A program made the position numbers and the translations under genes. The notes below the pieces were generated by a model. The model was given only the letters and a program-made list of their open reading frames with translations. It did not search any database and was not told the origin of the DNA. 29,953 bases of DNA, from assembly GCA_946482585.1 (NCBI GenBank), contig CAMLSI010000008.1, positions 1 through 29,953 of the forward strand. The letters are read 5' to 3'. Origin of the DNA: an uncultured Lysobacteraceae bacterium. Lineage in GTDB: Bacteria > Pseudomonadota > Gammaproteobacteria > Xanthomonadales > Rhodanobacteraceae. Within the stretch, counting starts at the first letter, position 1, and each line of letters opens with the position of its first letter. Shown here one piece after another: positions 15,142 to 23,900 of the stretch.

Positions 15142-17814
15142 ATGCGTTTGAGCAGTTTGAGTCTCGCTGTCGCTGTCGCGTTCCTCGGCCTTTCCACGGC
15201 CCATGCCGCCCAAGGTCCATCCGTCTCCGCTCCCGAAGCCGCCGCGCGCATCGAGCAGGCGCGCGCGCTCGGGTTCGACCAGGTCGAGTTTTCGGCCCAG
15301 GGTCGCAACAGCATCATGATCAAGAACGCGGGCGTGTCGCGCGCGGTGCGCGCCGCCGCACTGCGTGCGCGCAACGTCGACGAGGTCGGCGCGCTGCTGC
15401 GCGGCGCGCTGGCTCAGACGCTCAATCTTTCCGCCGGCCATGACGTGCAGCTCGACCAGTTCAACGAACTGGCCGACGGCCGCAAGTACTACCGCATGAC
15501 GCAGACCTATCGCGGCATTCCGGTCATCGGCGACAACATCACCGTGCAGACCGACGCCGCGGGCACGGTCGAAGCCGTGTTCGGCTCGGGCATCGCGATC
15601 GGCAATCTCGAAACCGGTTCGCGCACCAACGGCATCGACACGATCAAGGCGGCGACCAATGCCGCGCTGCAGGTCGACGGTGTGTTCCTGGGTTCGCGCA
15701 GCAACATCGTGTTCGACGTGCAGCCGCACCTCGTCGTCTACGCGTTGTTCGGTCGCGAACCGACCCTGGCCTGGGAAGCGACGGTCCGCGTCGACGGCGC
15801 CAACCGGCCGTTCGCCTCGCGCATCTTCGCCGACGCGTCCTCGGGCGCGCTGCTGAACAACATCACGCTGATCACGCATGCGATCAACCGCCGCGTCTAT
15901 GACGTCGCCAACGGCTGCGTCAACGATACCGGCAGCACCATCACGTTCCCGTCCGGCACGACGCTCAAGGTCAGCGAAGGCGGCAGCACCGCGGGCCAGA
16001 TCCAGCAGGTCGTCGCCGCGTACTACCAGCTCGGTGCGGTCTACTGGTACTTCAAGAACAACTTCGGCCGCGACAGCTACGACAATGCCGGCGGCATGAT
16101 GTCGGGTTACGTGCGCACGAAGTTCCAGTCCGAAAGCTGCGCCGGCGGCAACAATGCGTTCTGGTACAACCGCATGATGGTCATGGGCGCCGGCGGCACC
16201 GATTTCCACGACCTGTCGCAGTCCCGCGACGTGACCTTCCACGAGATCGGCCACGGCGTGACGGAGTACACCTCGAATCTGATCTACCAGAAAGAGCCGG
16301 GCGGCCTGAACGAAGCGAGCTCGGACATCTGGGGCGCCGCGATCGAAGCCTGGACCAACAGCTTCAGCGGCGACCCGTCGGCGAGCACGCCGATCAACTA
16401 CGTGCCGAATGCGGCCACCTGGACCATCGGCGAAGGTCTCAGCGTCAGCAACGGCGATCCGCTGCGCTGGATGAACGATCCGGCACGCGACAACTACAGC
16501 GCCGACGAATACTCGGACTACACCTCGCGCTGGGGCAGCTGCTCGCCGAGCAGCAGCAACGACCAGTGCGGCGTCCATGGCTCGAGCGGCATCGCCAACC
16601 TCGCGTTCTACCTCATGTCGCAGGGCGGTACGCATCCGCGCGGCGCGACCAGCGTCAACGTGACCGCGATCGGCATCGCCAAGGCCGCGCGCTATGTCTA
16701 CGAGACGCATTCGTCGGGCTCGCTGAGCAGCTCGGCTTCCTTCAGCCAGTTCCGCAACGCGATGCAGGCCCGCGCGCGCGCCAACGCCAACGGCGGTCTC
16801 TGCGATGAAGTGCGCATTGCCCAGGCCTGGAGCGCGGTCGAAGTGACTGGCCTTGCGCCGCAGAACGCGAACGCCTGCGGCGGCGGCACGAACGCGGCGC
16901 CGGTCGCGAACTTCAGCGCGTCGGCCAGCGGTCTGACGGTGACCTTCACCGATTCGTCGACCGACTCCGACGGCACGATCGCGTCGCGCAGCTGGAACTT
17001 CGGCGACGGCACGACCTCGACCGCGACGAATCCGAGCAAGACCTACGCGGCGGCGGGTACCTACAGCGTCTCGCTGACGGTCACCGACAACGCCGGCTCG
17101 ACCAATACCAAGACCGGCTCGGTCACGGTGTCCTCGGGCGGCGGCGGCAACGTGCTGACCAACGGCGTCGCGAAGACGGGTCTGTCGGTCGCGCAGGGTG
17201 CTTCGCTTTCCTTCACGATGACCGTGCCGGCCGGTGCGACCAATCTGAAGTTCGTCACGAGCGGCGGCACGGGCGATGCCGACCTCTATGCGAAGTTCAA
17301 TTCGGCGGCGTCGTCCTCGTCCTACGACTGCAAGTCCGAAGGCAGCACGACGGCCGAGACCTGCACCATTGCGACGGCGCAGGCCGGCACCTACTACGTG
17401 ACGGTCTACGGCTACTCGGCATCGTCGAACTTCAGCCTCACCGGCAGCTACACCGCGGGCGGCAGTGGCGGCACGCAGACCTACAGCAACACGACGGACT
17501 TCGCGATCGGCGACAACACGACCGTCGACAGTCCGATCACCGTATCGGGCCGCACCGGCAACGCGCCGACCAATGCCTCGGTCACCGTCGCGATCGTGCA
17601 CACCTACCAGGGCGACCTGAAGGTGGACCTCGTCGCTCCGGACGGCACGCTGTACAACATCCACAACCGCACCGGCGGCGGCACGGACAACATCAACAAG
17701 ACCGTGACCCTGAACCTGTCGAGCGAAGCCCTGAACGGCACGTGGAAGCTGCGCGTGAACGACAACGGGGCCGGCGACACCGGCAGGATCGACAGCTGGT
17801 CGATCACGTTCTGA
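15142..17814 (+). CDS. Secreted M4 metalloprotease with PKD, PPC and P domains
   Basis: An 890-residue thermolysin-family zinc protease. It has a signal peptide (1-23), an FTP/PepSY-type propeptide (about 90-230), and a catalytic domain (about 245-575) with zinc ligands His367 and His371 in HEIGH, catalytic Glu368, third ligand Glu391 in NEASSD, and His479 in VHGSSGIAN. Three C-terminal modules follow: PKD (about 585-664, with WNFGDG), a pre-peptidase C-terminal domain (about 670-770, with GDADLYAKF) and a proprotein-convertase P domain (about 780-890, with TYQGDLKVDLVAPDGT and SWSITF). Such modules usually aid secretion, folding or binding of insoluble substrates and are often trimmed off. 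GAGG near the ATG supports the start. It is monocistronic, ending in a strong terminator. Confidence 0.95.
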   Translation: MRLSSLSLAVAVAFLGLSTAHAAQGPSVSAPEAAARIEQARALGFDQVEFSAQGRNSIMIKNAGVSRAVRAAALRARNVDEVGALLRGALAQTLNLSAGHDVQLDQFNELADGRKYYRMTQTYRGIPVIGDNITVQTDAAGTVEAVFGSGIAIGNLETGSRTNGIDTIKAATNAALQVDGVFLGSRSNIVFDVQPHLVVYALFGREPTLAWEATVRVDGANRPFASRIFADASSGALLNNITLITHAINRRVYDVANGCVNDTGSTITFPSGTTLKVSEGGSTAGQIQQVVAAYYQLGAVYWYFKNNFGRDSYDNAGGMMSGYVRTKFQSESCAGGNNAFWYNRMMVMGAGGTDFHDLSQSRDVTFHEIGHGVTEYTSNLIYQKEPGGLNEASSDIWGAAIEAWTNSFSGDPSASTPINYVPNAATWTIGEGLSVSNGDPLRWMNDPARDNYSADEYSDYTSRWGSCSPSSSNDQCGVHGSSGIANLAFYLMSQGGTHPRGATSVNVTAIGIAKAARYVYETHSSGSLSSSASFSQFRNAMQARARANANGGLCDEVRIAQAWSAVEVTGLAPQNANACGGGTNAAPVANFSASASGLTVTFTDSSTDSDGTIASRSWNFGDGTTSTATNPSKTYAAAGTYSVSLTVTDNAGSTNTKTGSVTVSSGGGGNVLTNGVAKTGLSVAQGASLSFTMTVPAGATNLKFVTSGGTGDADLYAKFNSAASSSSYDCKSEGSTTAETCTIATAQAGTYYVTVYGYSASSNFSLTGSYTAGGSGGTQTYSNTTDFAIGDNTTVDSPITVSGRTGNAPTNASVTVAIVHTYQGDLKVDLVAPDGTLYNIHNRTGGGTDNINKTVTLNLSSEALNGTWKLRVNDNGAGDTGRIDSWSITF

Positions 17815-17844
17815 TCCGCGGCACTGCAGTCCGGCACTGCGAAA

Positions 17845-17875
17845 AGCCCTCCCCGGTCGCGGGGAGGGCTTTTTT
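17845..17875 (+). terminator. Rho-independent terminator after M4 protease
   Basis: An 11-bp perfect stem (AGCCCTCCCCG / CGGGGAGGGCT) with a GTCG loop is followed by a run of T residues. Confidence 0.93.
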
Positions 17876-17905
17876 CGTTGTACGGCGGTGCATTGCCGGA
17901 TCGAT

Positions 17906-17920
17906 GAACCAAATCGGTGC
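17906..17920. promoter_or_regulatory. NtrC (GlnG) binding site 1 upstream of glnA
   Basis: GAACC-N5-GGTGC matches the NtrC dyad GCACC-N5-GGTGC at nine of ten positions. Its centre is about 129 bp upstream of the predicted transcription start, close to the E. coli glnA arrangement. Confidence 0.75.
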
Positions 17921-17936
17921 GAATTTTCGCAAGATC

Positions 17937-17951
17937 GCACCGGTTTGGTGA
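17937..17951. promoter_or_regulatory. NtrC (GlnG) binding site 2 upstream of glnA
   Basis: GCACC-N5-GGTGA matches the NtrC dyad at nine of ten positions. Its centre is 31 bp from site 1, three helical turns, as expected for cooperative enhancer binding, and about 98 bp upstream of the predicted start. Confidence 0.78.
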
Positions 17952-18015
17952 AAATTCGGATCGCCCGTCCCTGCTGGAATCCGGCAACCAATTGATTTGT
18001 CGATGTTTGCTGCGA

Positions 18016-18031
18016 TGGCACACGACTTGCC
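18016..18031 (+). promoter_or_regulatory. Sigma-54 promoter of glnA
   Basis: TGGCAC-N5-TTGC carries the invariant GG (18017-18018) and GC (18029-18030) with ten bases between them, as sigma-54 needs. Transcription should start near 18042, about 30 bases before the glnA ATG. Confidence 0.88.
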
Positions 18032-18033
18032 AT

Positions 18034-18050
18034 AGGAGAGTCACTCTCCT
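18034..18050. repeat. Perfect inverted repeat over predicted glnA transcription start
   Basis: AGGAGAG-TCA-CTCTCCT has seven-base arms centred on about 18042, the predicted +1 of the sigma-54 promoter. It could be an operator or chance. Confidence 0.5.
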
Positions 18051-18071
18051 CCCATACAGGCGTCAGCTGCA

Positions 18072-19481
18072 ATGTCCGTCGACAAGGTTCTCAAGCTCAT
18101 CAAGGACGAAGGCATCGAATTCGTCGATCTGCGTTTCGCCGACATGCGCGGCACGCAGCATCACGTGACTTTCCCGGCGCATGCGATCGACGCCGGCACC
18201 TTCGAAGACGGCAAGATGTTCGACGGTTCGTCGATTTCCGGCTGGAAGGGCATCAACGAATCCGACATGGTGCTGCTGCCGGATGCCGATTCGGCCGTGA
18301 TCGATCCGTTCTTCGCGCACAAGACGCTGGCCATCACCTGCGACGTGCTCGAGCCGAGCACCATGCAGGCCTATTCGCGCTGCCCGCGCTCGATCGCCAA
18401 GCGCGGCGAGGCGTTCCTGAAATCCACCGGCCTTGCCGACACCGCGTTCTTCGGCCCGGAACCCGAGTTCTTCATCTTCGACTCGGTGCGCTGGCAGAAC
18501 GACATGGGCAAGGTGTTCTACGAGATCGAATCGCAGGAAGCCGCCTGGAGTTCGAAGTACCGCTACGAAGAAGGCAACTCGGGCCTGCGCCCGGGCGTGA
18601 AGGGCGGCTACTTCCCGCTGCCGCCGGTCGATTCGTTCCAGGATCTGCGCGGCGAGATGTGCCTCGCGCTCGAAGCGCTGGGCCAGGTCGTCGAGGTGCA
18701 CCACCATGAAGTCGCCAACGCGGGCCAGTGCGAAATCGGCACGCGCTTCAACACGCTGGTGAAGAAGGCCGACGAGCTCGCGCTGCTCAAGTACGTCATC
18801 CGCAACGTCGCGCACAAGAACGGCAAGACCGTGACCTTCATGCCGAAGCCGATCGTCGGCGACAACGGCTCGGGCATGCACGTGCACCAGTCGCTGGCCA
18901 AGAGCGGCCAGAATCTGTTTTCGGGCGATCTCTACGGGGGCCTGTCGCAGACCGCGCTGTACTACATCGGCGGCATCTTCAAGCATGCGCGCGCGATCAA
19001 CGCGTTCACGAACTCGACGACGAACAGCTACAAGCGCCTCGTGCCCGGTTTCGAAGCGCCGGTCATGCTCGCCTACTCGGCGCGCAACCGTTCGGCCAGC
19101 TGCCGTATTCCGTTCGTGACGAACCCGAAGGGCCGCCGCATCGAGATCCGCTTCCCGGATCCGATGAACTCGGGCTACCTCGCGTTCACCGCGCTGATGA
19201 TGGCCGGTCTCGACGGCATCCTGAACAAGATCGACCCGGGCGCGCCGATGGACAAGGATCTCTACGACCTGCCGCCGGAAGAAGAAAAGAACATCCCGAC
19301 CGTCTGCCACAGCCTGGACCAGGCACTCGAGGCGCTGGACAAGGATCGCGACTTCCTCAAGGCCGGCGGCGTGTTCTCCGACGACTTCATCGACGCCTAC
19401 ATCGAACTGAAGATGCAGGAAGTCACGAAGTTCCGCGCGTCGACGCATCCGCTCGAATACCAGATGTACTACGCGATCTGA
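18072..19481 (+). CDS. glnA: Type I glutamine synthetase GlnA
   Basis: A 469-residue cytosolic dodecameric enzyme joining glutamate and ammonia with ATP to make glutamine, the entry point for nitrogen. Family signatures include FDGSSISGW (about 50-58), the metal and substrate region [10 protein letters not shown] (about 128-137), [10 protein letters not shown] (about 265-274), and [10 protein letters not shown] with NRSASCRIP. The adenylylation site Tyr398 lies in DLYDLPPEE, so activity can be shut down by GlnE as in enterobacteria. Length is standard. The upstream NtrC sites and sigma-54 promoter show induction under nitrogen limitation. The Shine-Dalgarno match (ACAGG, eleven bases away) is weak. 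The P-II and ammonium-transporter genes follow. Confidence 0.98.
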   Translation: MSVDKVLKLIKDEGIEFVDLRFADMRGTQHHVTFPAHAIDAGTFEDGKMFDGSSISGWKGINESDMVLLPDADSAVIDPFFAHKTLAITCDVLEPSTMQAYSRCPRSIAKRGEAFLKSTGLADTAFFGPEPEFFIFDSVRWQNDMGKVFYEIESQEAAWSSKYRYEEGNSGLRPGVKGGYFPLPPVDSFQDLRGEMCLALEALGQVVEVHHHEVANAGQCEIGTRFNTLVKKADELALLKYVIRNVAHKNGKTVTFMPKPIVGDNGSGMHVHQSLAKSGQNLFSGDLYGGLSQTALYYIGGIFKHARAINAFTNSTTNSYKRLVPGFEAPVMLAYSARNRSASCRIPFVTNPKGRRIEIRFPDPMNSGYLAFTALMMAGLDGILNKIDPGAPMDKDLYDLPPEEEKNIPTVCHSLDQALEALDKDRDFLKAGGVFSDDFIDAYIELKMQEVTKFRASTHPLEYQMYYAI

Positions 19482-19505
19482 CGCGAAGAGCGCTGCAAGC
19501 TTGAG

Positions 19506-19537
19506 CCCTCTCTCCCAGGCGAGTCTGGGAGAGAGGG
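19506..19537. repeat. 13-bp perfect hairpin downstream of glnA
   Basis: CCCTCTCTCCCAG and CTGGGAGAGAGGG flank a six-base loop, followed by TGGGGCGACAGACGGTGAGGG rather than T residues. This layout resembles dispersed intergenic palindromes common in proteobacterial genomes. It may act as a partial terminator or an mRNA 3'-end stabiliser. Confidence 0.6.
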
Positions 19538-19607
19538 TGGGGCGACAGACGGTGAGGGTCTGCAGCGCGGGATTCGCACGGCAGGCCGAGGTAATAACGA
19601 GAAGAAG

Positions 19608-19637
19608 CAACAACTAGAAAAAAACAACAACTAGAAA
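19608..19637. repeat. Direct repeat CAACAACTAGAAA, two copies
   Basis: The 13-base unit occurs at 19608-19620 and 19625-19637, separated by four A residues, within an A-rich island in otherwise GC-rich DNA. Confidence 0.7.
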
Positions 19638-19866
19638 TTCTGGTCGCGCGGACGCGCGGCCGTTCGGGAAGGGTGGTGCGCGGGCTCTCGCGAAGCTCGC
19701 GTGCCGGCCGCGGGATGCGGCGACATGGTCCGTTTTCGCCACGAGCCAGGCGTGAACGGAACCGAGGGGCGGAACAGCCCCGGATACCCGGAGTGGACCG
19801 GCACGGACTGCCACCGTTGCGCTGCGGCGCGGCGGCAACCAACTCACCGAACGGGAATCACCCAAC

Positions 19867-20616
19867 ATGCCTCGTCTCGTCACCACGTTTTGCGTGGGCG
19901 CGTTTGCTGCGTCCTCGATCTTCCTCGGCGCCTCCCGCGCCGACGCCGCCGTCAGCGGCACGCTCGCCCTGACCAGCGACTATCTGTTCCGCGGCCTGTC
20001 CCAGACCAACCAGGAACCCGCGCTGCAGGGCGGCGTCGAATACGCCCACGACAGCGGCATCTACGCCGGCATCTGGGGCAGCAACGTCAGCTGGCTGTCC
20101 GACTATTCGAGCGCCTCGCTGCCGATCAGCAACAGCGTCGAGCTCGACGCCTACGCCGGCTGGCGCGGCAACGTGAGCGAGTCGCTGAAGCTCGACGCCG
20201 GCGTCTACACCTACTACTACCCCGGCGACTATCCGGGCGGTTTCGTGCGTCCGTACACGACCGAGGTCTTCATCGGCGCGACCTTCGGTCCCGCATCGCT
20301 GAAGTATCTGCACGCAGTCACCAATCTATTCGGCTTCGCCGACTCCGACGGCTCGGGATATCTCGACGCCAACGTCAACTATGAGTTCAGCCCGGGCTGG
20401 GTGCTCAACGCCCACGCGGGCCGCCAGCGCGTGAAGCGCACGTCGGCGGCCTCGTACACCGACTGGAAGCTCGGCGTCACGCGCAACTTCGACGCGGGCT
20501 GGTCGCTCGCGGTCGCCTACGCCGACACCAACGCGCAGCGCAGCGTCTACACCAATGCCTTCGGCAACTTCCTCGGACGCGCGACCGGCACCTTGACCCT
20601 CACCAAAGCTTTCTAG
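19867..20616 (+). CDS. TorF family putative porin
   Basis: A 249-residue predicted outer-membrane beta-barrel of the TorF (gcw_chp) family. A signal peptide (about 1-28) precedes a mature N-terminus with the family hallmark SGTLALTSDYLFRGLSQT, then repeated amphipathic strands (VELDAYAGWRGN, LKLDAGVYTYYYPGDY, LGVTRNFDAGWSLAVAYADT) and an aromatic C-terminal Phe typical of barrel insertion. No Shine-Dalgarno match better than GGGAA is seen. It is the first gene of a cluster with glnK twelve bases downstream and amtB after it, which suggests a porin made when nitrogen is short, perhaps for ammonium or organic nitrogen. The substrate is not known. Confidence 0.88.
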   Translation: MPRLVTTFCVGAFAASSIFLGASRADAAVSGTLALTSDYLFRGLSQTNQEPALQGGVEYAHDSGIYAGIWGSNVSWLSDYSSASLPISNSVELDAYAGWRGNVSESLKLDAGVYTYYYPGDYPGGFVRPYTTEVFIGATFGPASLKYLHAVTNLFGFADSDGSGYLDANVNYEFSPGWVLNAHAGRQRVKRTSAASYTDWKLGVTRNFDAGWSLAVAYADTNAQRSVYTNAFGNFLGRATGTLTLTKAF

Positions 20617-20967
<351 letters not shown>

Positions 20968-20978
20968 GGGGGAACACC

Positions 20979-22394
20979 ATGACTTCGATTTTCGTTCCGC
21001 GCACAGCTACGCTGTGCGCCGCCGCCGCGGCGATCGTGCTCGGTGGATTCGCGCCGGACCTGTTCGCGCAGGCCGCGCCCGTGCCGAACAAGGGCGATAC
21101 GGCCTGGCTGCTGGTCTGCACCGCGATCGTGATCTTCATGACGCTGCCCGGACTCGGCTTGTTCTACGGCGGCCTCGTGCGCTCCAAGAACATGCTGTCG
21201 GTGCTGATGCAATGCGTGCTCGTGTTCGCGCTCGTCGCGGTGCTCTGGAGCCTGTACGGCTACAGCCTCGCGTTCACATCGGGCAACGCGTTCTTCGGCG
21301 GTTTCGACCGGCTGTTCATGAAGGGGCTCACGCCCGAAGCGAATGCGGCGACGTTCTCCAAGGGTGTGGTCGTGCCGGAGCTCGGCTATTTTGCGTTCCA
21401 GGCGGCGTTCGCCTGCATTACTTGCGCGCTCGTGGTCGGCGCGTTCGCCGAGCGAATCCGCTTCACCGCGGTGCTCGTGTTCACCCTGATCTGGTTCACC
21501 TTCAGCTATGTGCCGATTGCGCACATGGTCTGGTTCTGGCCGGGTCCGGACGCGTTCACCGACCAGGCCGCGGGCGACGCAGCCACGGCCGCATCGGGCT
21601 TCCTGTTCAAGCGCGGTGCGCTGGATTTCGCCGGCGGCACCGTGGTGCACATCAACGCGGCCGTGGCCGGTCTCGTCGGTGCGTGGCTCGTCGGCAAGCG
21701 CATCGGCTACGGCCATGAGGCCATGCGGCCGCACAACCTCGCGTTGACCATGACCGGCGCCGCGATCCTCTGGGTCGGCTGGTTCGGCTTCAACGCGGGC
21801 TCCGCGCTCGAAGCCAACGGCGCGGCGGCGCTCGCCTTCGTCAACACGCTGATCGCGCCGTGCGCGGCGATCCTCGCGTGGACTGTCGGCGAATGGATCG
21901 GCAAGGGCAAGCCGTCGATGCTCGGCGCGGCATCGGGTGCGGTCGCGGGTCTCGTGGGTATCACGCCGGCGGCCGGTTTCGTCGGCCTCGGCGGTGCGCT
22001 CGCGATCGGCTTCATCGCGGGTCTGGCCTGTCTCTGGGGTGTCACGGGCCTGAAGCGCCTGCTGCGGGCCGACGACGCGCTCGATGTGTTCGGCGTGCAC
22101 GGCGTCGGCGGCATCGTCGGTGCGCTGCTGACCGGCGTGTTCGCCGCGCCCTCGCTCGGCGGCACCGGCATCTACGACTACGTCGCGAACAAGGTCGCCG
22201 ATTCGTACTCGATCGGTGCGCAGCTGCTGGTGCAGGGCACCGGCGTCGTCGTGACGGTGCTCTGGTCCGCCGTCGTCGCGTTCATCGCCTTCAAGATCGC
22301 GGGCCTGGTGTCGGGCGGTCTGCGTGTCGCGGCGGACGAGGAACGCGAAGGTCTCGACATCACCTCGCACGGGGAGTCGGCGTACGACCGCTGA
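20979..22394 (+). CDS. amtB: Ammonium transporter AmtB
   Basis: A 471-residue inner-membrane ammonium channel. An N-terminal signal-like segment (about 8-32) is followed by eleven membrane helices. The pore twin histidines are His224 (GGTVVHINAAVAGL) and His374 (LDVFGVHGVGGIVGALLTG). Family signatures include PGLGLFYGGLVRSKN and GWFGFNAGSAL, and the C-terminal cytosolic tail that GlnK contacts (about 448-471) is present. ATG 20979 is preferred, with GAGGGGG upstream; a TTG at 20964 overlapping the glnK stop is less likely. It is the last gene of the TorF-glnK-amtB cluster. No ntrBC genes follow, unlike the order I recall from several xanthomonads. Confidence 0.97.
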   Translation: MTSIFVPRTATLCAAAAAIVLGGFAPDLFAQAAPVPNKGDTAWLLVCTAIVIFMTLPGLGLFYGGLVRSKNMLSVLMQCVLVFALVAVLWSLYGYSLAFTSGNAFFGGFDRLFMKGLTPEANAATFSKGVVVPELGYFAFQAAFACITCALVVGAFAERIRFTAVLVFTLIWFTFSYVPIAHMVWFWPGPDAFTDQAAGDAATAASGFLFKRGALDFAGGTVVHINAAVAGLVGAWLVGKRIGYGHEAMRPHNLALTMTGAAILWVGWFGFNAGSALEANGAAALAFVNTLIAPCAAILAWTVGEWIGKGKPSMLGAASGAVAGLVGITPAAGFVGLGGALAIGFIAGLACLWGVTGLKRLLRADDALDVFGVHGVGGIVGALLTGVFAAPSLGGTGIYDYVANKVADSYSIGAQLLVQGTGVVVTVLWSAVVAFIAFKIAGLVSGGLRVAADEEREGLDITSHGESAYDR

Positions 22395-22432
22395 TGGCGG
22401 GAATCGGGAAGCGGAACAGCGAAGCGAGAAAT

Positions 22433-22457
22433 AGCCCTCCCCTTGTAGGGGAGGGCT
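22433..22457. terminator. Hairpin between convergent amtB and propeller genes
   Basis: A 10-bp perfect stem (AGCCCTCCCC / GGGGAGGGCT) with loop TTGTA lies 39 bases after amtB. There is no real T-run on either side, so termination strength is uncertain. The arms match those of the terminator at 17845. Confidence 0.6.
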
Positions 22458-22484
22458 CAAGCGGGGGACTCCGTGCGGAGCACG

Positions 22485-23702
22485 CTACAACGGCACCCGC
22501 CGCAACAGGATCGGCGCAAGCTTTGCACCGTCGCGCAATCCTTCCGTCCTGTCGTCCCATTTCCAGATCTGGCTGTTCGCGATGTAGACGAAGCCGTCGG
22601 GCGTCAGCGCGCCGGTGGTCGGTTCGTTCAGATCGACGATGGCGGATTCCAGCGTTTCGACGTGCTTGATCGCGGTGCCGTCGGCCGACAGGCGCGCACG
22701 CAGCACGCGGCCGGCGCCGAAGCCGTTCTGCACGCCGATGAGATCGCGGCCGTGCAGGTACAGGCCGTCGTTTCCGCCGATGGCGACGCCTTTCGGCGCG
22801 GGCAGCAACTGCGCCTGCGCGTTCGCGACGTCGATGCGGCTGACGCCGTTGTAGACCGCGACATAGAGCGCATGGCGCGCGTCGTCGCAGGCGATGCCGT
22901 TGGCCGCGATCGTGTGGCCGGGTTCCGGCCAGGGCCGCAATGCGGTGTCGTTCGCGTCGGCGCGAAAGACGCGGCTCTGGTCGCTGTCGGTCGCGAATAC
23001 GCGGCCGTCGCGCATCACACAGAGATCGTTGAGGAATCCGGCCTCGTTCGCGGGCAAGCGCGCGAGTTCGCGGCCGTCGGCGAGTGCGATGCGCACGACG
23101 AACGGTTTGGCAGTGCCGGCCTCGCGCACGCGCGTCGTCGGATTGACCGCGGCGAACAACGACTCGCCGTCGGCCGATACCGTCATGCCGAGCACGACGA
23201 CCGCTTCGTTCGACGACCAGAACGGCGCGACTCGCCCCTTCAGGTCGACCGTGTGGATCTGCGCTGCGTTCATCGCACCGATCAGGAAACGGTCGCGCGC
23301 CGCGTCGAAGGCGAGTCCTTCGGGCACGAGCCCGGCCACATTGACCAGCAACGCGCGCTGGCCGCGCTCGCGCCGCGACTGCTGGCGCTGCAGCTTGAGC
23401 CGGATCGCGCGGAACTCGTCGCGGTTCTGCAGGCGCGGAAAATCGCGCGGATTCACGCCGAGGTCCCAGCCGCGCTTGTGCAGCAGCGCGAGCCACTGCA
23501 GCGCGTCTTCGGTGAGGCCGTCCTCGGCGGAGAAACGGGCGATCAGATAGGCGAGGTAGTGCGCCTGCGGCTGCTCGTCGTAGCGCTTGCTCAGTGCCGC
23601 GATCGCGTCCGCGTGTTCCGGCGCCGCCGGTGCGGCCGGCGTCTGCGCGGCCGTCGCGTGTGCGAACGCGACGGTCAGCAGCAGGCAAAGTCTCGATAGC
23701 AC
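22485..23702 (-). CDS. Secreted SMP-30/NHL-type beta-propeller protein
   Basis: A 405-residue exported protein. A signal peptide (about 1-19) precedes a helical region (about 30-110, with YLAYLIARFSAEDG and RGWDLGVNPRDFPRLQ) and a six-bladed-type propeller (about 115-395). Blade motifs include LVPEGLAFDAARDRFLIGAM, FLNDLCVMRDGRVFATDSDQSRVF, and ANGIACDDARHALYVAVYNG. This spacing recalls SMP-30/gluconolactonase and strictosidine-synthase-like proteins, but catalytic assignment is not possible here. GTG 23702 is chosen because GGGAG lies seven bases upstream and the signal peptide starts there. It is convergent with amtB. Confidence 0.85.
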   Translation of the reverse strand: MLSRLCLLLTVAFAHATAAQTPAAPAAPEHADAIAALSKRYDEQPQAHYLAYLIARFSAEDGLTEDALQWLALLHKRGWDLGVNPRDFPRLQNRDEFRAIRLKLQRQQSRRERGQRALLVNVAGLVPEGLAFDAARDRFLIGAMNAAQIHTVDLKGRVAPFWSSNEAVVVLGMTVSADGESLFAAVNPTTRVREAGTAKPFVVRIALADGRELARLPANEAGFLNDLCVMRDGRVFATDSDQSRVFRADANDTALRPWPEPGHTIAANGIACDDARHALYVAVYNGVSRIDVANAQAQLLPAPKGVAIGGNDGLYLHGRDLIGVQNGFGAGRVLRARLSADGTAIKHVETLESAIVDLNEPTTGALTPDGFVYIANSQIWKWDDRTEGLRDGAKLAPILLRRVPL

Positions 23703-23900
23703 GCGGTTCTCCCGATGGCCGGCACGCAGGCGCGAACGCCGACCCTAGCCGCTGTGCGGGTGCCTGCTCAAGTCGCGAGGCGCCGCGCCGGCCGCGCGGG
23801 CGGCCGACGACGGCAGCACCGCGGCGCGCGAGCCGGCCCGTGCATGCGGGACGGCGTGCGCACGCCGTCGGCGGCCCTGCGGGCACCGGTCTGCGCGGTC

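Larger units (their letters stand above)
19482..19866. other. Intergenic region glnA / TorF porin gene
   Basis: These 385 bases hold a strong hairpin without a T-run just after glnA, and an A-rich island (19590-19640) with a 13-base direct repeat. I find no NtrC site or sigma-54 promoter here, so the next operon may be read partly from the glnA promoter or from an unrecognised one. Confidence 0.5.

Noticed and set aside
15082..18072. Minus-strand open frame of about 1000 codons opposite the M4 protease
   Set aside because: The plus strand encodes a complete protease with catalytic residues; the reverse frame has Arg/Val/Gly-rich low-complexity content and spans a terminator.
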